The translations under genes were made by a program, and so were the position numbers. Shown piece by piece: positions 8,311 to 16,706 of a DNA stretch of 53,315 nt. The DNA comes from Candidatus Thorarchaeota archaeon MP8T_1. GTDB taxonomy: Archaea > Asgardarchaeota > Thorarchaeia > Thorarchaeales > Thorarchaeaceae. Each line of letters opens with the position of its first letter. Position 1 is the first letter of the stretch. Below the pieces are notes generated by a model. That model was given only the letters and a program-made list of their open reading frames with translations. It ran no database searches and was not told where the DNA came from. The stretch spans positions 1-53,315 of the forward strand of contig PJER01000015.1 in assembly GCA_002825465.1 (NCBI GenBank), in the 5' to 3' direction.

Positions 8311-9351
8311 ATGTCGTATGGAGAACATGGAGATACCCTGATAGAAGTTAAGAATCTGAAAAAATTCTTTCCACTCTCAGGCGGTGTCTTCAGGAAAGTA
8401 TTAGGTTATGTACGAGCTGTTGATGATATCAGCTTTGATATATACCAAGGTGAAACATTAGGTCTTGTAGGTGAATCTGGTTGTGGTAAAACTACCACAG
8501 GACGTACTATCCTTCGTCTCCTTCAGCCTACTGCAGGCGAGATTCTCTTCGAAGGTCGCGATATTGCTACAATGAGCAGAGGAGATTTGAAAGATCTACG
8601 TCGTGACATGAGTATTGTCTTCCAAGACCCAATGGCATCTCTGGATCCTCGTTTGACCATTAAGAATGCTGTTGGTGAACCATTGCTCGTCAACGGAATT
8701 GCACGTGGTCATCGACTAAGAAACATGGTTCTGGAATTGCTTGAGAAGGTCGGTCTCAATGAGGACCATCTCAATAGATTCCCCCATGAGTTCAGTGGTG
8801 GACAGAGGCAACGAATCTGTATTGCACGAGCTCTTGCTTTGAGACCCAAGTTCGTTGTAATGGATGAACCAACTTCAAGCACAGATGTTTCTGTACAGGC
8901 TCAGACTCTGAACTTGATGAAGGACCTACAGAAAGAGTTCGACCTAACTTACATGTTCATCAGCCATAACCTCAGCGTTGTTAAGCATATGAGTGATCGA
9001 GTCGCAGTCATGTACCTTGGTAAAATAGTTGAATTGACTCCCGGGGATATTTTCGAAGATGCTTTGCATCCGTACTCCGCGGCATTGGTTTCAGCTGTTC
9101 CAGTACCTGACCCCTCTCTCAGAGGTCGTGCGGAAGTTCTTGCTGGCGAAGTACCAAGTCCAATCAATCCACCTAGCGGCTGCCGTTTTCACCCAAGATG
9201 TCGATTTGCGACCGAACGGTGTCAGGATGAAGTCCCCGCACTTCGCGATATGGGTAATGGTCATCTTGTAGCATGTCATTATGCTGGTGAGCTTGACCTT
9301 ACATACAAGGAGGAACTTCAGACAGAAGAAGGGTACACTGCCCAAGTATAG
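8311..9351 (+). CDS. Peptide ABC transporter ATP-binding protein, DppF type
   Basis: The 346-residue ATPase has Walker [11 protein letters not shown]-loop [11 protein letters not shown], signature FSGGQRQR, Walker [10 protein letters not shown] and switch ISHN. The C-terminal [12 protein letters not shown] region is typical of DppF. The D-loop reads SSTD rather than SALD. The start is the ATG at 8311, one base after the dppD stop, with GGGAGG upstream; the frame is open back to 8263 inside dppD, which I reject. It is the last gene of the operon and should pair with the DppD at 7092. Confidence 0.93.
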   Translation: MSYGEHGDTLIEVKNLKKFFPLSGGVFRKVLGYVRAVDDISFDIYQGETLGLVGESGCGKTTTGRTILRLLQPTAGEILFEGRDIATMSRGDLKDLRRDMSIVFQDPMASLDPRLTIKNAVGEPLLVNGIARGHRLRNMVLELLEKVGLNEDHLNRFPHEFSGGQRQRICIARALALRPKFVVMDEPTSSTDVSVQAQTLNLMKDLQKEFDLTYMFISHNLSVVKHMSDRVAVMYLGKIVELTPGDIFEDALHPYSAALVSAVPVPDPSLRGRAEVLAGEVPSPINPPSGCRFHPRCRFATERCQDEVPALRDMGNGHLVACHYAGELDLTYKEELQTEEGYTAQV

Positions 9352-9364
9352 AACCTAGTACGAA

Positions 9365-9416
9365 GTGTGAGCGTATGTCTAATAGTTCATTAGGGTACGC
9401 TCTCACTGTTTGTTTT
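9365..9416 (+). terminator. Terminator after the first Dpp operon
   Basis: GTGAGCGTA (9367-9375) pairs with TACGCTCTCAC (9396-9406, one bulged base), with an inner CTAAT-AGTTC-ATTAG hairpin (9379-9393). TGTTTGTTTT follows. It begins 14 bases after the dppF stop. Confidence 0.6.
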
Positions 9417-9417
9417 A

Positions 9418-9651
9418 ATGGATGTGAATGCAATGTCATTTGATGAAGACGAAAAGCAAAAGGACACCACTGAGATTGAAGAGTATGACTGGAGAAACTA
9501 TGGTGATTATGACCAGACATCCTCGCCAGATCTTGATACAAAAGATGTTATTGCAATCTTCATTGCAGCTCTTCAGACAATCTTTCTCCCACTTGTAATC
9601 CTTGCCGCTTCTCTCCTCATAATTGGTATCGCAATTGGATTGATTTTCTAG
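9418..9651 (+). CDS. Small single-pass membrane protein, unknown
   Basis: The 77-residue product has a very acidic N-terminal half (FDEDEKQKDTTEIEEYD) and one hydrophobic stretch of about 30 residues at the C-terminus. It is likely a one-helix membrane protein with a cytoplasmic acidic tail. The start is uncertain: ATG at 9418 touches the preceding T-run, while ATG at 9433 would give 72 residues; neither has an SD. It stands directly before another small membrane protein, so the two may be co-transcribed. No family recognised. Confidence 0.5.
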   Translation: MDVNAMSFDEDEKQKDTTEIEEYDWRNYGDYDQTSSPDLDTKDVIAIFIAALQTIFLPLVILAASLLIIGIAIGLIF

Positions 9652-9665
9652 GAGATACTAATGAG

Positions 9666-10004
9666 ATGTGGAGGAAGGACCTGGAACGAGGGGGTATCAT
9701 TGGAACTGGTTTTATGATCATTGACTTATTCATAGGTTTCATAGCAACTATAGCATTTGCAACACCAGTGACTGGTTCAGTTTCTGCTGGCGCGGCTTTT
9801 CTTGAGATGGGTATTCTTCTGATTATGGGAGGCTGCATGATGAGTCGGCAACCTCTAAAAGATGAGGATAGATACGATGAAGAAGGGAATCCAACAAGTA
9901 CTTGGAAATTAGCGATGATTGGAAGACAGTTAATCTTTGCATCTTTGTTTCTGTTCATCTATGCCTCTCTTTTAGCAATCATCTCACTCTATTTTCCATT
10001 TTAG
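9666..10004 (+). CDS. Small membrane protein with about three helices, unknown
   Basis: This 112-residue protein has hydrophobic segments at about 12-35, 42-58 and 88-110, and a charged loop between the last two (LKDEDRYDEEGNP). GGAGA lies about ten bases before the ATG, at the end of the previous gene, which suggests translation from a shared transcript. It converges with the minus-strand gene ending at 10007, only two bases away. I recognise no family. Confidence 0.55.
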   Translation: MWRKDLERGGIIGTGFMIIDLFIGFIATIAFATPVTGSVSAGAAFLEMGILLIMGGCMMSRQPLKDEDRYDEEGNPTSTWKLAMIGRQLIFASLFLFIYASLLAIISLYFPF

Positions 10005-10006
10005 AT

Positions 10007-10771
10007 TTACAATTTCAAACTTTCATCTTTTATGATTTTGTTCCTCATAGATCTTATTGATAGACCAATTATTACAAGAATCACTGGTCCTATGATGAAG
10101 AAAACCATTAAGGCTAATGGCATTGAGATGAGCGATAGTGGTTGAAACAGATATGTATAGGCAAATCCAAGGAATGAACTGAAGATATAGGCCAAACCAA
10201 TTGGTATCTCTTCTCCCCAAGGAGCGGCAATGATTGAAATCATTCCAATCAATAAAAGATTCCTTACCCAGTTTTTAATTGATTTTTCAGAGACTCTTGC
10301 ATACGCGAGGTCTCCAATGTTGAAAGTATCCATATCCTGCTCCACTTGCCATTTGAGAAGGAGATTTGATACTTCTAGATGACCTGGACCGCGAATTACA
10401 AAAACTGCCAGAATAATTAGAATTAGAGAAGTTCCTATGAGATTGTAACTCTGGAATAATATATAGACAATAATTACAGGAATCAATCCTAGAAATATGC
10501 TGAGGATTAGTGTTCCTGTCACTGTTCGATTCATCATGAAATTACGGAATCCTTCAGATTGGTCCAGATAACTCCCGTAAACAACATTCTTCATCACCCA
10601 GCGATGAGAATCGCAGTTTGTGTATTGTTTCTTTCCACTTGTGTCTGGTTCTCCTAAGCGTTCACTGAGAGGTCCTATAAAACAATCAACGACCTGCAAT
10701 CTTTTGTACCATGTGAAAGCAAGAATAAATGACATTGTTGCCAGTAGAATCAACCCAATCGTCATGAACAT
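10007..10771 (-). CDS. Multi-pass membrane protein, unknown
   Basis: The product (about 254 residues) has roughly six hydrophobic helices: one at the N-terminus, a pair near 85-130, and three toward the C-terminus. A soluble loop of about 60 residues (GPLSERLGEPDTSGKKQYTNCDSHRWVMK) follows the first helix. The start is ambiguous: a TTG at 10777 touches the stop of the upstream gene, while ATG at 10771 is better spaced from GGAAGG in the end of that gene. It is translated in tandem with the gene starting at 11605. No known family is recognised. Confidence 0.6.
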   Translation of the reverse strand: MFMTIGLILLATMSFILAFTWYKRLQVVDCFIGPLSERLGEPDTSGKKQYTNCDSHRWVMKNVVYGSYLDQSEGFRNFMMNRTVTGTLILSIFLGLIPVIIVYILFQSYNLIGTSLILIILAVFVIRGPGHLEVSNLLLKWQVEQDMDTFNIGDLAYARVSEKSIKNWVRNLLLIGMISIIAAPWGEEIPIGLAYIFSSFLGFAYTYLFQPLSLISMPLALMVFFIIGPVILVIIGLSIRSMRNKIIKDESLKL

Positions 10772-10777
10772 AATCAA

Positions 10778-11605
10778 TTACCCTTCCATTCTTCTCTGAA
10801 AAGCTCGCAACCAGATATCAAGCAGTAATCCTGTAAACGGCTCTTCCTCTACATTGACTCTTCTGCCAATCAGAAGATACACTTCGCCTAACATTTTTGC
10901 AGGTTTTCGTTTACCTACTTTTAATGTTACATTTTCACCTGGAAGTGAAACTGCAAATCCATGCTCGTAGAAAACTCTTGCATGATCTGAATAATCATAA
11001 TCAAGGTCATCTCTGGGCTTAGGGTATGTTTCTATAGAATAATCATCAAGTTCCACTTTGATATCTAATTTATCAAAGATGTAATTCGGAATTTCCTTTC
11101 TACTCTCAGGTATTCCAAATTTCCTAGCAGTTAATTGACTCTGATCAATAAAACCAGAGAAGTCCCCACCTTCGCCAGTGATACTCATTTTTGGATACTC
11201 GCCAAATGAGATAGCAAAAGTACTTGGATGAACAGTCCATCTCTTTACAGCTTTTGTGTTGCTTATGCTCTCTGAATTCTTATCCCATGCGCAGAGCGGT
11301 ATAGTTGACATTGCAAGCATCTTTTCAGGATCCCATAGTTTCCTTTCCATTATTTTCCAGAGTTTATCATTAAGTACAAACAATGAAAGTGAAATCGGTT
11401 GAATTGATGAAGTAAATCGGATTAGAAAACTGTCAATTCCTTCCAAGACTGATAATTGGTCAACGATGAAATCAAGTTGTTCTTTAGAGAGTAGAATAGA
11501 CTCACCTCTATCATATGCTGCGGACTGATCTGGAGTGAATCCAAGGTCAATTTTGATTTCTTTGAGAAATTCTTCATATGCCTTGGCTGGTTTTACTACT
11601 CTCAT
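10778..11605 (-). CDS. Hypothetical soluble protein, unknown
   Basis: The 275-residue product has no signal peptide, no membrane helix and no motif I can name. It is rich in short hydrophobic-charged alternation (for example FAISFGEYPKMSITGEGGDFSG), which suggests a mostly beta fold. The downstream membrane protein begins within a few bases of its stop, so the two very likely form one transcript and may work together. It is divergent from the carbamoyltransferase at 11715. No SD is visible before the ATG, so the mRNA may have a short leader. Confidence 0.6.
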   Translation of the reverse strand: MRVVKPAKAYEEFLKEIKIDLGFTPDQSAAYDRGESILLSKEQLDFIVDQLSVLEGIDSFLIRFTSSIQPISLSLFVLNDKLWKIMERKLWDPEKMLAMSTIPLCAWDKNSESISNTKAVKRWTVHPSTFAISFGEYPKMSITGEGGDFSGFIDQSQLTARKFGIPESRKEIPNYIFDKLDIKVELDDYSIETYPKPRDDLDYDYSDHARVFYEHGFAVSLPGENVTLKVGKRKPAKMLGEVYLLIGRRVNVEEEPFTGLLLDIWLRAFQRRMEG

Positions 11606-11714
11606 GATTGTAACGCGTCATCTCTGAGTCCTCAAAACAGTTTCGTTGTAGGAATGCGTACACGACGATACATCTTTATTCCAAATAGGCTTCTTAGAAT
11701 GCTTGTGACTTACA

Positions 11715-12746
11715 ATGAATAACCTCTATGGAAGAGACTTAATCACAACACAAGACTGGAGTGTTGAAGAATTAGAGAAAGCACTAAAACTTGCTTTTGA
11801 GATGAAGGCTAATCGTTATGATCATCCGCTAAATAATTCGCTCGATCGGCGAACCTTCTTTATGTTCTTCTACAATCCTTCTGTTCGTACCAGACAATCA
11901 TTTGAAGCAGCTGCTACTGAGCTCGGTGGCCATGCACAGTTTCTCGAACCAAAATCCATGAGACTCAAGACTTCAAAATCTGCTGGAGAAACCGTTGAAG
12001 ATGCAGCTCAAGTAATGAGTCGCTATGCCGTTGGTATCGGTATACGAATTTTAGAGACTGCAATTGACTACTATGGTCAAGGAGAAGAAGTACTCCGTCA
12101 ATATGCTGAGAATGCATCAATTCCAATTGTTAGTATGGCACATGATAAATTCCACCCATTCCAAGGACTTGCTGATGTCATGGGTTATAGACAACATGCA
12201 GGCAAGAATCTGAAAGGGAAGAAGCTTGTCCAAGTCTGGGGTAAAGGTGCACTTGTACGTTCATGGTGCAGTGTGCAAGAAAGCATCCTAATTAACACAC
12301 GCCTTGGTATGGATGTGACCTTAGCTCATCCAGAAGGATATGACTTAGATCCACAAGTTATCAAGTGGTGTGAAGAGAATGCCGCTGCGGCAGATAGTAA
12401 CTTCGAGATTGTCCATGATCTAGAGGAAGGATACAAGGATGCTGACATCGTTTACTCTCGTAATTGGATGACCTCAAGCTTCTATGATGATATGGCAAAA
12501 CATGGAGTTGACGAGGCGAAGAACCGAGAGATAGCAAAAGCCGCCAAGTACGATGATTGGATTACCACCAGCGATTGGATGAAGAGGACTAATGATGCAT
12601 ACTTTACTCACTGTGGTCCAGTTGATAGGAATGCAGAAGTAACCGATGAAGTGTGTGATAGTCCAAAGTCTATTGTCTACGATGTGGCTGAAGCTCGTCT
12701 TCATGTTCAGAAAGCTGTAATGGCACTCACCATGGGTGTAAAATAA
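11715..12746 (+). CDS. Aspartate/ornithine carbamoyltransferase family protein, N-acetylornithine-carbamoyltransferase-like
   Basis: The 343-residue protein has the carbamoyl-phosphate loop SVRTRQSFE (56-64), HPFQGLAD (147-154) in place of HPCQ, and a second-domain TSDWM...THCGPVDRN at 285-306. The opening TTQDWSVEEL and the closing EARLHVQKAVMAL resemble N-acetylornithine carbamoyltransferases more than standard ArgF, as far as I recall them. The HCLP motif that holds the amino-acid substrate reads HCGP here. It probably transfers a carbamoyl group to an ornithine-like amine, but the substrate cannot be fixed; other arginine genes are absent nearby. The gene stands alone, divergent from 11605 and followed by a strong terminator. 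Confidence 0.85.
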   Translation: MNNLYGRDLITTQDWSVEELEKALKLAFEMKANRYDHPLNNSLDRRTFFMFFYNPSVRTRQSFEAAATELGGHAQFLEPKSMRLKTSKSAGETVEDAAQVMSRYAVGIGIRILETAIDYYGQGEEVLRQYAENASIPIVSMAHDKFHPFQGLADVMGYRQHAGKNLKGKKLVQVWGKGALVRSWCSVQESILINTRLGMDVTLAHPEGYDLDPQVIKWCEENAAAADSNFEIVHDLEEGYKDADIVYSRNWMTSSFYDDMAKHGVDEAKNREIAKAAKYDDWITTSDWMKRTNDAYFTHCGPVDRNAEVTDEVCDSPKSIVYDVAEARLHVQKAVMALTMGVK

Positions 12747-12753
12747 TATAGAG

Positions 12754-12788
12754 ATGGGTTTCGACCCATTTCTTTCTTCTTTTTTGTT
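12754..12788 (+). terminator. Terminator with TTCG tetraloop after the carbamoyltransferase
   Basis: ATGGGT (12754-12759), TTCG loop, ACCCAT (12764-12769), then TTCTTTCTTCTTTTTTG. The stem starts seven bases after the stop codon. UUCG is an unusually stable RNA loop. Confidence 0.75.
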
Positions 12789-13008
12789 CATATCTGTACA
12801 TTGCTAAAAGATTGCGATTGTTTTGGCACTATTTATTTATTCAAATAATCATTTTGGGCAAGACGTATATACCTGCGTAACACGTTTATCCCTACCGAGC
12901 CGGGAGAAAACCAATCGCAAATAATGGGTGTGTGTGTGTCCGTTCCAACAAAAATGGGAGATAGATTACACCACATTTGGGTTTGGACTTGGTAACTGAA
13001 ACTTACGT

Positions 13009-13028
13009 GGACGCAAAGACGTCCACAC
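13009..13028 (-). terminator. Hairpin just beyond the orphan ATPase gene
   Basis: GTGGACG (13009-13015) pairs with CGTCCAC (13022-13028) across a six-base loop, one base past the stop of the minus-strand gene at 13030. The bases that follow in the minus direction are not T-rich, so it may protect the mRNA end rather than terminate. Between it and 12788 I see only a TATA-like ATTTATTTATT (about 12830-12842) and a short TG repeat near 12926-12938. Confidence 0.4.
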
Positions 13029-13029
13029 C

Positions 13030-14115
13030 TTATTCTTCTACAATGTCTTGCCAGCGATGGCATCGAATGTAATGATCCGTATCAATCTCTTCTCTGACCG
13101 GTACATCAGTTCTGCAGATATCTGTTGCATATGGACAACGAGGATGAAATGAACATCCAGATGGAACATCTGCCAAGTCTGGAGGGTCTCCTGGAATTCC
13201 ACGAAGTCTGGGTCTCTTTCCAGCCTTCATTTGCATCATTGCAATTGTAGGGAATGAGGACATAAGCCCTTTCGTGTAGGGATGCTTGGGATTATGAAAC
13301 ATTTCAACAGCTGGTCCTGATTCTAGAATCTTACCACAATACATCACAGCGACAATATCTGCTAGCTCTGCAATAACACCTGCATCATGACTGATTAGAA
13401 GCAGTGAGACATCAAATTCTTCTTTTATCATCCTTAGAACATTGAGAATTTGCCTCTGCATTGTTACATCTAAGGCACTTGTGGGCTCATCAGCAATCAC
13501 CATATACGGACCTGCAATGAGTGCCATAGCAATCAAGATTCGCTGACTCTCTCCGCCCGAAAATGAGCCAGGATCTAAGACATATCGCAGACCCGCATCA
13601 GCAAGCTGAACAATGCCAAGATATTCGAGAACTTTCCTTTTCATCTCTATGAGTCTGACTTCGTCATCATGAATTTCAATTGGTTCAGCAGTCTGGTGGC
13701 CGATACTGTGCTGTGGATTAAGCGCATGTCCTAACCCTTGTGGAATCAGACTAAGTTGTCTACCTCTTATTTTGACTAATTCTTCTTGTGGAAGCCCGAT
13801 GATTTGTTGTCCTTTAAAGATAACACTCCCCTTAACTCCAGGTCTCTCAGTTTCTCCTTTTATTCCCTTTGAGAACGCCTTTCGTAGTTCAGGATCATTT
13901 GATGCTCCCGCAGAGAATTTTGCAACCTTCTCGAAAAGGCCTAACATCGCTAATGCCATGCTACTCTTTCCTGATCCGCTCTCACCTAATAGACCGACAC
14001 ATTCACCCTCTCTAATGGTAAATGTGACATCATCTACTGCGCGTACTAATCCTTTCTTTGATGGATAGTATGCCTTAAGGTTCTCAACAACAAGTAGAGG
14101 GTCTCCTTTTGCCAT
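13030..14115 (-). CDS. Orphan DppD-like ABC ATPase with intact active site
   Basis: The 361-residue protein has Walker A GESGSGKSS at 44-52, Q-loop IPQG near 124, signature FSGGESQR at 185-192, Walker B VIADEP at 206-211 and switch His H243 (LISHD). The C-terminal CSFHPRCPYA segment places it with oligopeptide-transporter ATPases. Residues 62-95 are an insert between the Walker A helix and the next strand. No permease or binding protein gene is adjacent. Its closest relative in the window is the ATPase at 16707-17834, which shares the insert site, the KGLVR start and the unusual PQG Q-loop but has lost key residues; I infer the two may pair. Confidence 0.9.
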   Translation of the reverse strand: MAKGDPLLVVENLKAYYPSKKGLVRAVDDVTFTIREGECVGLLGESGSGKSSMALAMLGLFEKVAKFSAGASNDPELRKAFSKGIKGETERPGVKGSVIFKGQQIIGLPQEELVKIRGRQLSLIPQGLGHALNPQHSIGHQTAEPIEIHDDEVRLIEMKRKVLEYLGIVQLADAGLRYVLDPGSFSGGESQRILIAMALIAGPYMVIADEPTSALDVTMQRQILNVLRMIKEEFDVSLLLISHDAGVIAELADIVAVMYCGKILESGPAVEMFHNPKHPYTKGLMSSFPTIAMMQMKAGKRPRLRGIPGDPPDLADVPSGCSFHPRCPYATDICRTDVPVREEIDTDHYIRCHRWQDIVEE

Positions 14116-14234
14116 TTTGCCACCAATTCGAGCTTATTGTATTGTGTTATTAAAGAGTGCTGAAGGAGCAGGATTTTCATTTGAGTTTCGAATGTCTCTT
14201 AAGTGCAATCTGTATTTCACAGGAGAGAACAACA

Positions 14235-15356
14235 ATGACTGAACTCAAAGTATTCTTCACCGATAGGCAAACACGCCCTGACTATAATATGTTAGATAAG
14301 CTTGAACAAATCTTTAGAGCACTAAATCTTGATAGAAAGATTAAGGATGGAGACCGAGTGATGATAAAAACTCATTTTGGTCTCTATGGGAATACTAACC
14401 ATATTAGGCCAGCGTATGTAAGGAAGTTAGTTGATCTTGTAAAGGAGTCCGGTGGTCTGCCATTTGTGGCAGATACCTGTTCACTGTCCTATGGTACTCA
14501 TGGTGCATATGGTGGACGGACAACACAAGCTGACTATTTGTTGAGAGCAGAGATGAATGGGTACACTTCAGGAGTAGTAGGAGCGCCTATTCTGATGGCT
14601 GATGGTTATTGGGGGGTTGACACATTTCACGTCCCAATCAACGGTGACCATATCAAATCAGTACCTGTCGCAGCTGCGACTCTCAATTCTGATATTGTTA
14701 TTCTTTTGACCCATGCAAAATTCCATCATGTAGGTATTGCAGGTTCTTTGAAGAATATGGGTGTGGGAATGGTCGGGAAACAAGGAAAAGCTGCAGTTCA
14801 TTGTCCGGCTGGTCTTGAAATCTATTCAGAGAAATGTTTGGGTGAAGAGTGTTCTAAATGTGTTTCAGTCTGTCCTGTAAGGTGTATTGAGGTCAAGGAT
14901 AAAGTAACAATCAATACAGAGCAGTGTGTAAATTGTGGACATTGTTCAGCAGTTTGCTCAAGCACAGATACAGGTACTCTAAAGATGGCATGGACTAGTA
15001 CGGATATGATTGACCGGATAGTAGAGAATGCATTTGGTGTAACGAATTCAATTGGCTCCGAGCGGTTCTATTACATCAATCTGGCAATCGACATCTCCGA
15101 TCTATGTGATTGTGTGAGAGTAGGTGCACCTCTGATGATGCACGACATAGGCATATTAGGCTCAACTGACCCAATTGCGGTGGACCATGCAACTTTGGAA
15201 GCAATGAAGTCTGCCAATTTGAATCCTGAATCTCCAAAAGCTGGTGATTTTGGGAGACTAGTTTCATCCTCTGAAACTTTCTTCAGACATGGGGAAAAAA
15301 TCGGACTAGGAACTACAAAATACAGACTTGAGAAGCTATCCAAAGACAAAAAATAA
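14235..15356 (+). CDS. DUF362 family protein with inserted 2x[4Fe-4S] ferredoxin module
   Basis: The 373-residue protein begins with the DUF362 fold (KVFFTDRQTRP, VMIKTHFGLYGNTNHIRP, GGLPFVADTCS) and ends with its second part (GILGSTDPIAVDHATLEA). In the middle, around residues 195-245, lie the clusters CLGEECSKCVSVCP and CVNCGHCSAVCS, enough for one to two iron-sulfur clusters. It is probably a cytoplasmic redox protein; the reaction is unknown. AGGAGAG lies just before the ATG at 14235, which I prefer to an ATG 26 codons upstream. It is divergent from the ATPase at 13030-14115. Confidence 0.88.
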   Translation: MTELKVFFTDRQTRPDYNMLDKLEQIFRALNLDRKIKDGDRVMIKTHFGLYGNTNHIRPAYVRKLVDLVKESGGLPFVADTCSLSYGTHGAYGGRTTQADYLLRAEMNGYTSGVVGAPILMADGYWGVDTFHVPINGDHIKSVPVAAATLNSDIVILLTHAKFHHVGIAGSLKNMGVGMVGKQGKAAVHCPAGLEIYSEKCLGEECSKCVSVCPVRCIEVKDKVTINTEQCVNCGHCSAVCSSTDTGTLKMAWTSTDMIDRIVENAFGVTNSIGSERFYYINLAIDISDLCDCVRVGAPLMMHDIGILGSTDPIAVDHATLEAMKSANLNPESPKAGDFGRLVSSSETFFRHGEKIGLGTTKYRLEKLSKDKK

Positions 15357-15513
15357 TGTCCATAATAGGAATGCTTAAACGTGAGTGATTCCGCAACATG
15401 CAAAATTGGGCACTTAATCTCATGATTAAGTACGTATAGTATCCAATCGTATGATTCTTCGTGACTTCTCGATATGGGTGCAGGTAGAAGGGGCACTGGT
15501 CGAGGTCAAAAGA

Positions 15514-16674
15514 ATGACAGAGAAACGAGAATCATGGATAACCCTTGCAAAAGCAGTAGCCCTAATTCTCGTTATCTATATCCATTCAACGCCACGAGAC
15601 ATGGTTTCTGGTTACTTGACAGGATTTGTTATGCCTGCGTTCTTTGTACTATATGGAGTGACTCATAATAGTAGTAAAGTTCGATCCAAACTTCCGAAGT
15701 ATATTTCTAATCGTGCTCGAGCTCTAATGATTCCATATTTTGTTCTTGGACTTGTAATGTTCATCATGTATCTGATAACTTATCCAATGGTTGATTTGGG
15801 ATTTCCACCATCAGATTACATTTTCTGGACCATTTATGGAAATGGCCCACTCGGTAGAGTAACTCATCTCTGGTTTCTAAGAACGATGTTCTTTGCAATC
15901 ATCTTGTTCTCATTGATAGATCGATATATCCATGATAAACCTGCAATCCTCAGATACATCATCATTGCAATCTCACCAGCAATTGGAGTGGCCTTCAAAG
16001 TTGAAGGAGTTGAGATTGTAGCTTGGGGTATTGACTCTGTCTTCATTGCGTTGTCATTTATGATGATCGGAAGTGAAATCCGACGGCACAATCACATCTC
16101 ACCTTGGTCAAAAGGTAAATACATTGATATTGTAGGATTTCTGGGAGCACTTGCTGTCTACTCAATCCTTTCTCTGAATAATAGCTTCGTGAATATTGGC
16201 GAAAGCATCTATGGCAACTCGATTTATGTTTACATGATAACTGGAGTGCTTGGTACCTATATCGTTTCATTACTATCGTATTATGCTGTTCTGAGATTCC
16301 CAGCGATAGCTCATTATGCTACTAAATACAATGATCTCGGTCAGGAGATTTACGAGACTCATCCATTAATGATAGAACTCAATTATCAGCTCTTTGGAGG
16401 TTTGGCATTCTGGAGTGCACTTGCATTTATGCCAGTAGCGCCTATAGTGATTATCAACTTTCCATTTGCAATCATCTTTTCCTATCTATTTGCATCCAAA
16501 GTCATTAGCAGGTCTGGTATCCTCCAACTCATGTTTCTAGGCTACAGAAAACCAATAGTGACTCTTCCGAAGGAGACCTTTCCTGTCCCAATACCAAATG
16601 GTGATGGTGAAGTAAAACCCACAGAAGAGGAAGAGGAAGAAATTAAGCTTCTAGAGGAAGTAATTATCGAATAG
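15514..16674 (+). CDS. Acyltransferase-3 family membrane protein
   Basis: A protein of 386 residues with about ten membrane helices. The first helix carries the family's His (VIYIHSTPRD), followed by an FFVLYG motif and a second helix after IPYFVLG, as in acyltransferase 3 (PF01757) proteins that O-acylate cell-surface sugars or lipids. The last 25 residues are a highly acidic tail (PTEEEEEEIKLLEE). The ATG at 15514, preceded by GAGGT six bases upstream, gives a short cytoplasmic start; the frame is open back to 15451. It converges on the degenerate ATPase, and a second member of the family lies just beyond. The acceptor is unknown. Confidence 0.8.
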   Translation: MTEKRESWITLAKAVALILVIYIHSTPRDMVSGYLTGFVMPAFFVLYGVTHNSSKVRSKLPKYISNRARALMIPYFVLGLVMFIMYLITYPMVDLGFPPSDYIFWTIYGNGPLGRVTHLWFLRTMFFAIILFSLIDRYIHDKPAILRYIIIAISPAIGVAFKVEGVEIVAWGIDSVFIALSFMMIGSEIRRHNHISPWSKGKYIDIVGFLGALAVYSILSLNNSFVNIGESIYGNSIYVYMITGVLGTYIVSLLSYYAVLRFPAIAHYATKYNDLGQEIYETHPLMIELNYQLFGGLAFWSALAFMPVAPIVIINFPFAIIFSYLFASKVISRSGILQLMFLGYRKPIVTLPKETFPVPIPNGDGEVKPTEEEEEEIKLLEEVIIE

Positions 16675-16706
16675 TTAATCTATTCGATTCAATACACTTG
16701 TTGGAA

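Noticed and set aside
12926..12938. Short TG repeat
   Set aside because: About six units of a dinucleotide; too short to support a CRISPR, integration site or other element.
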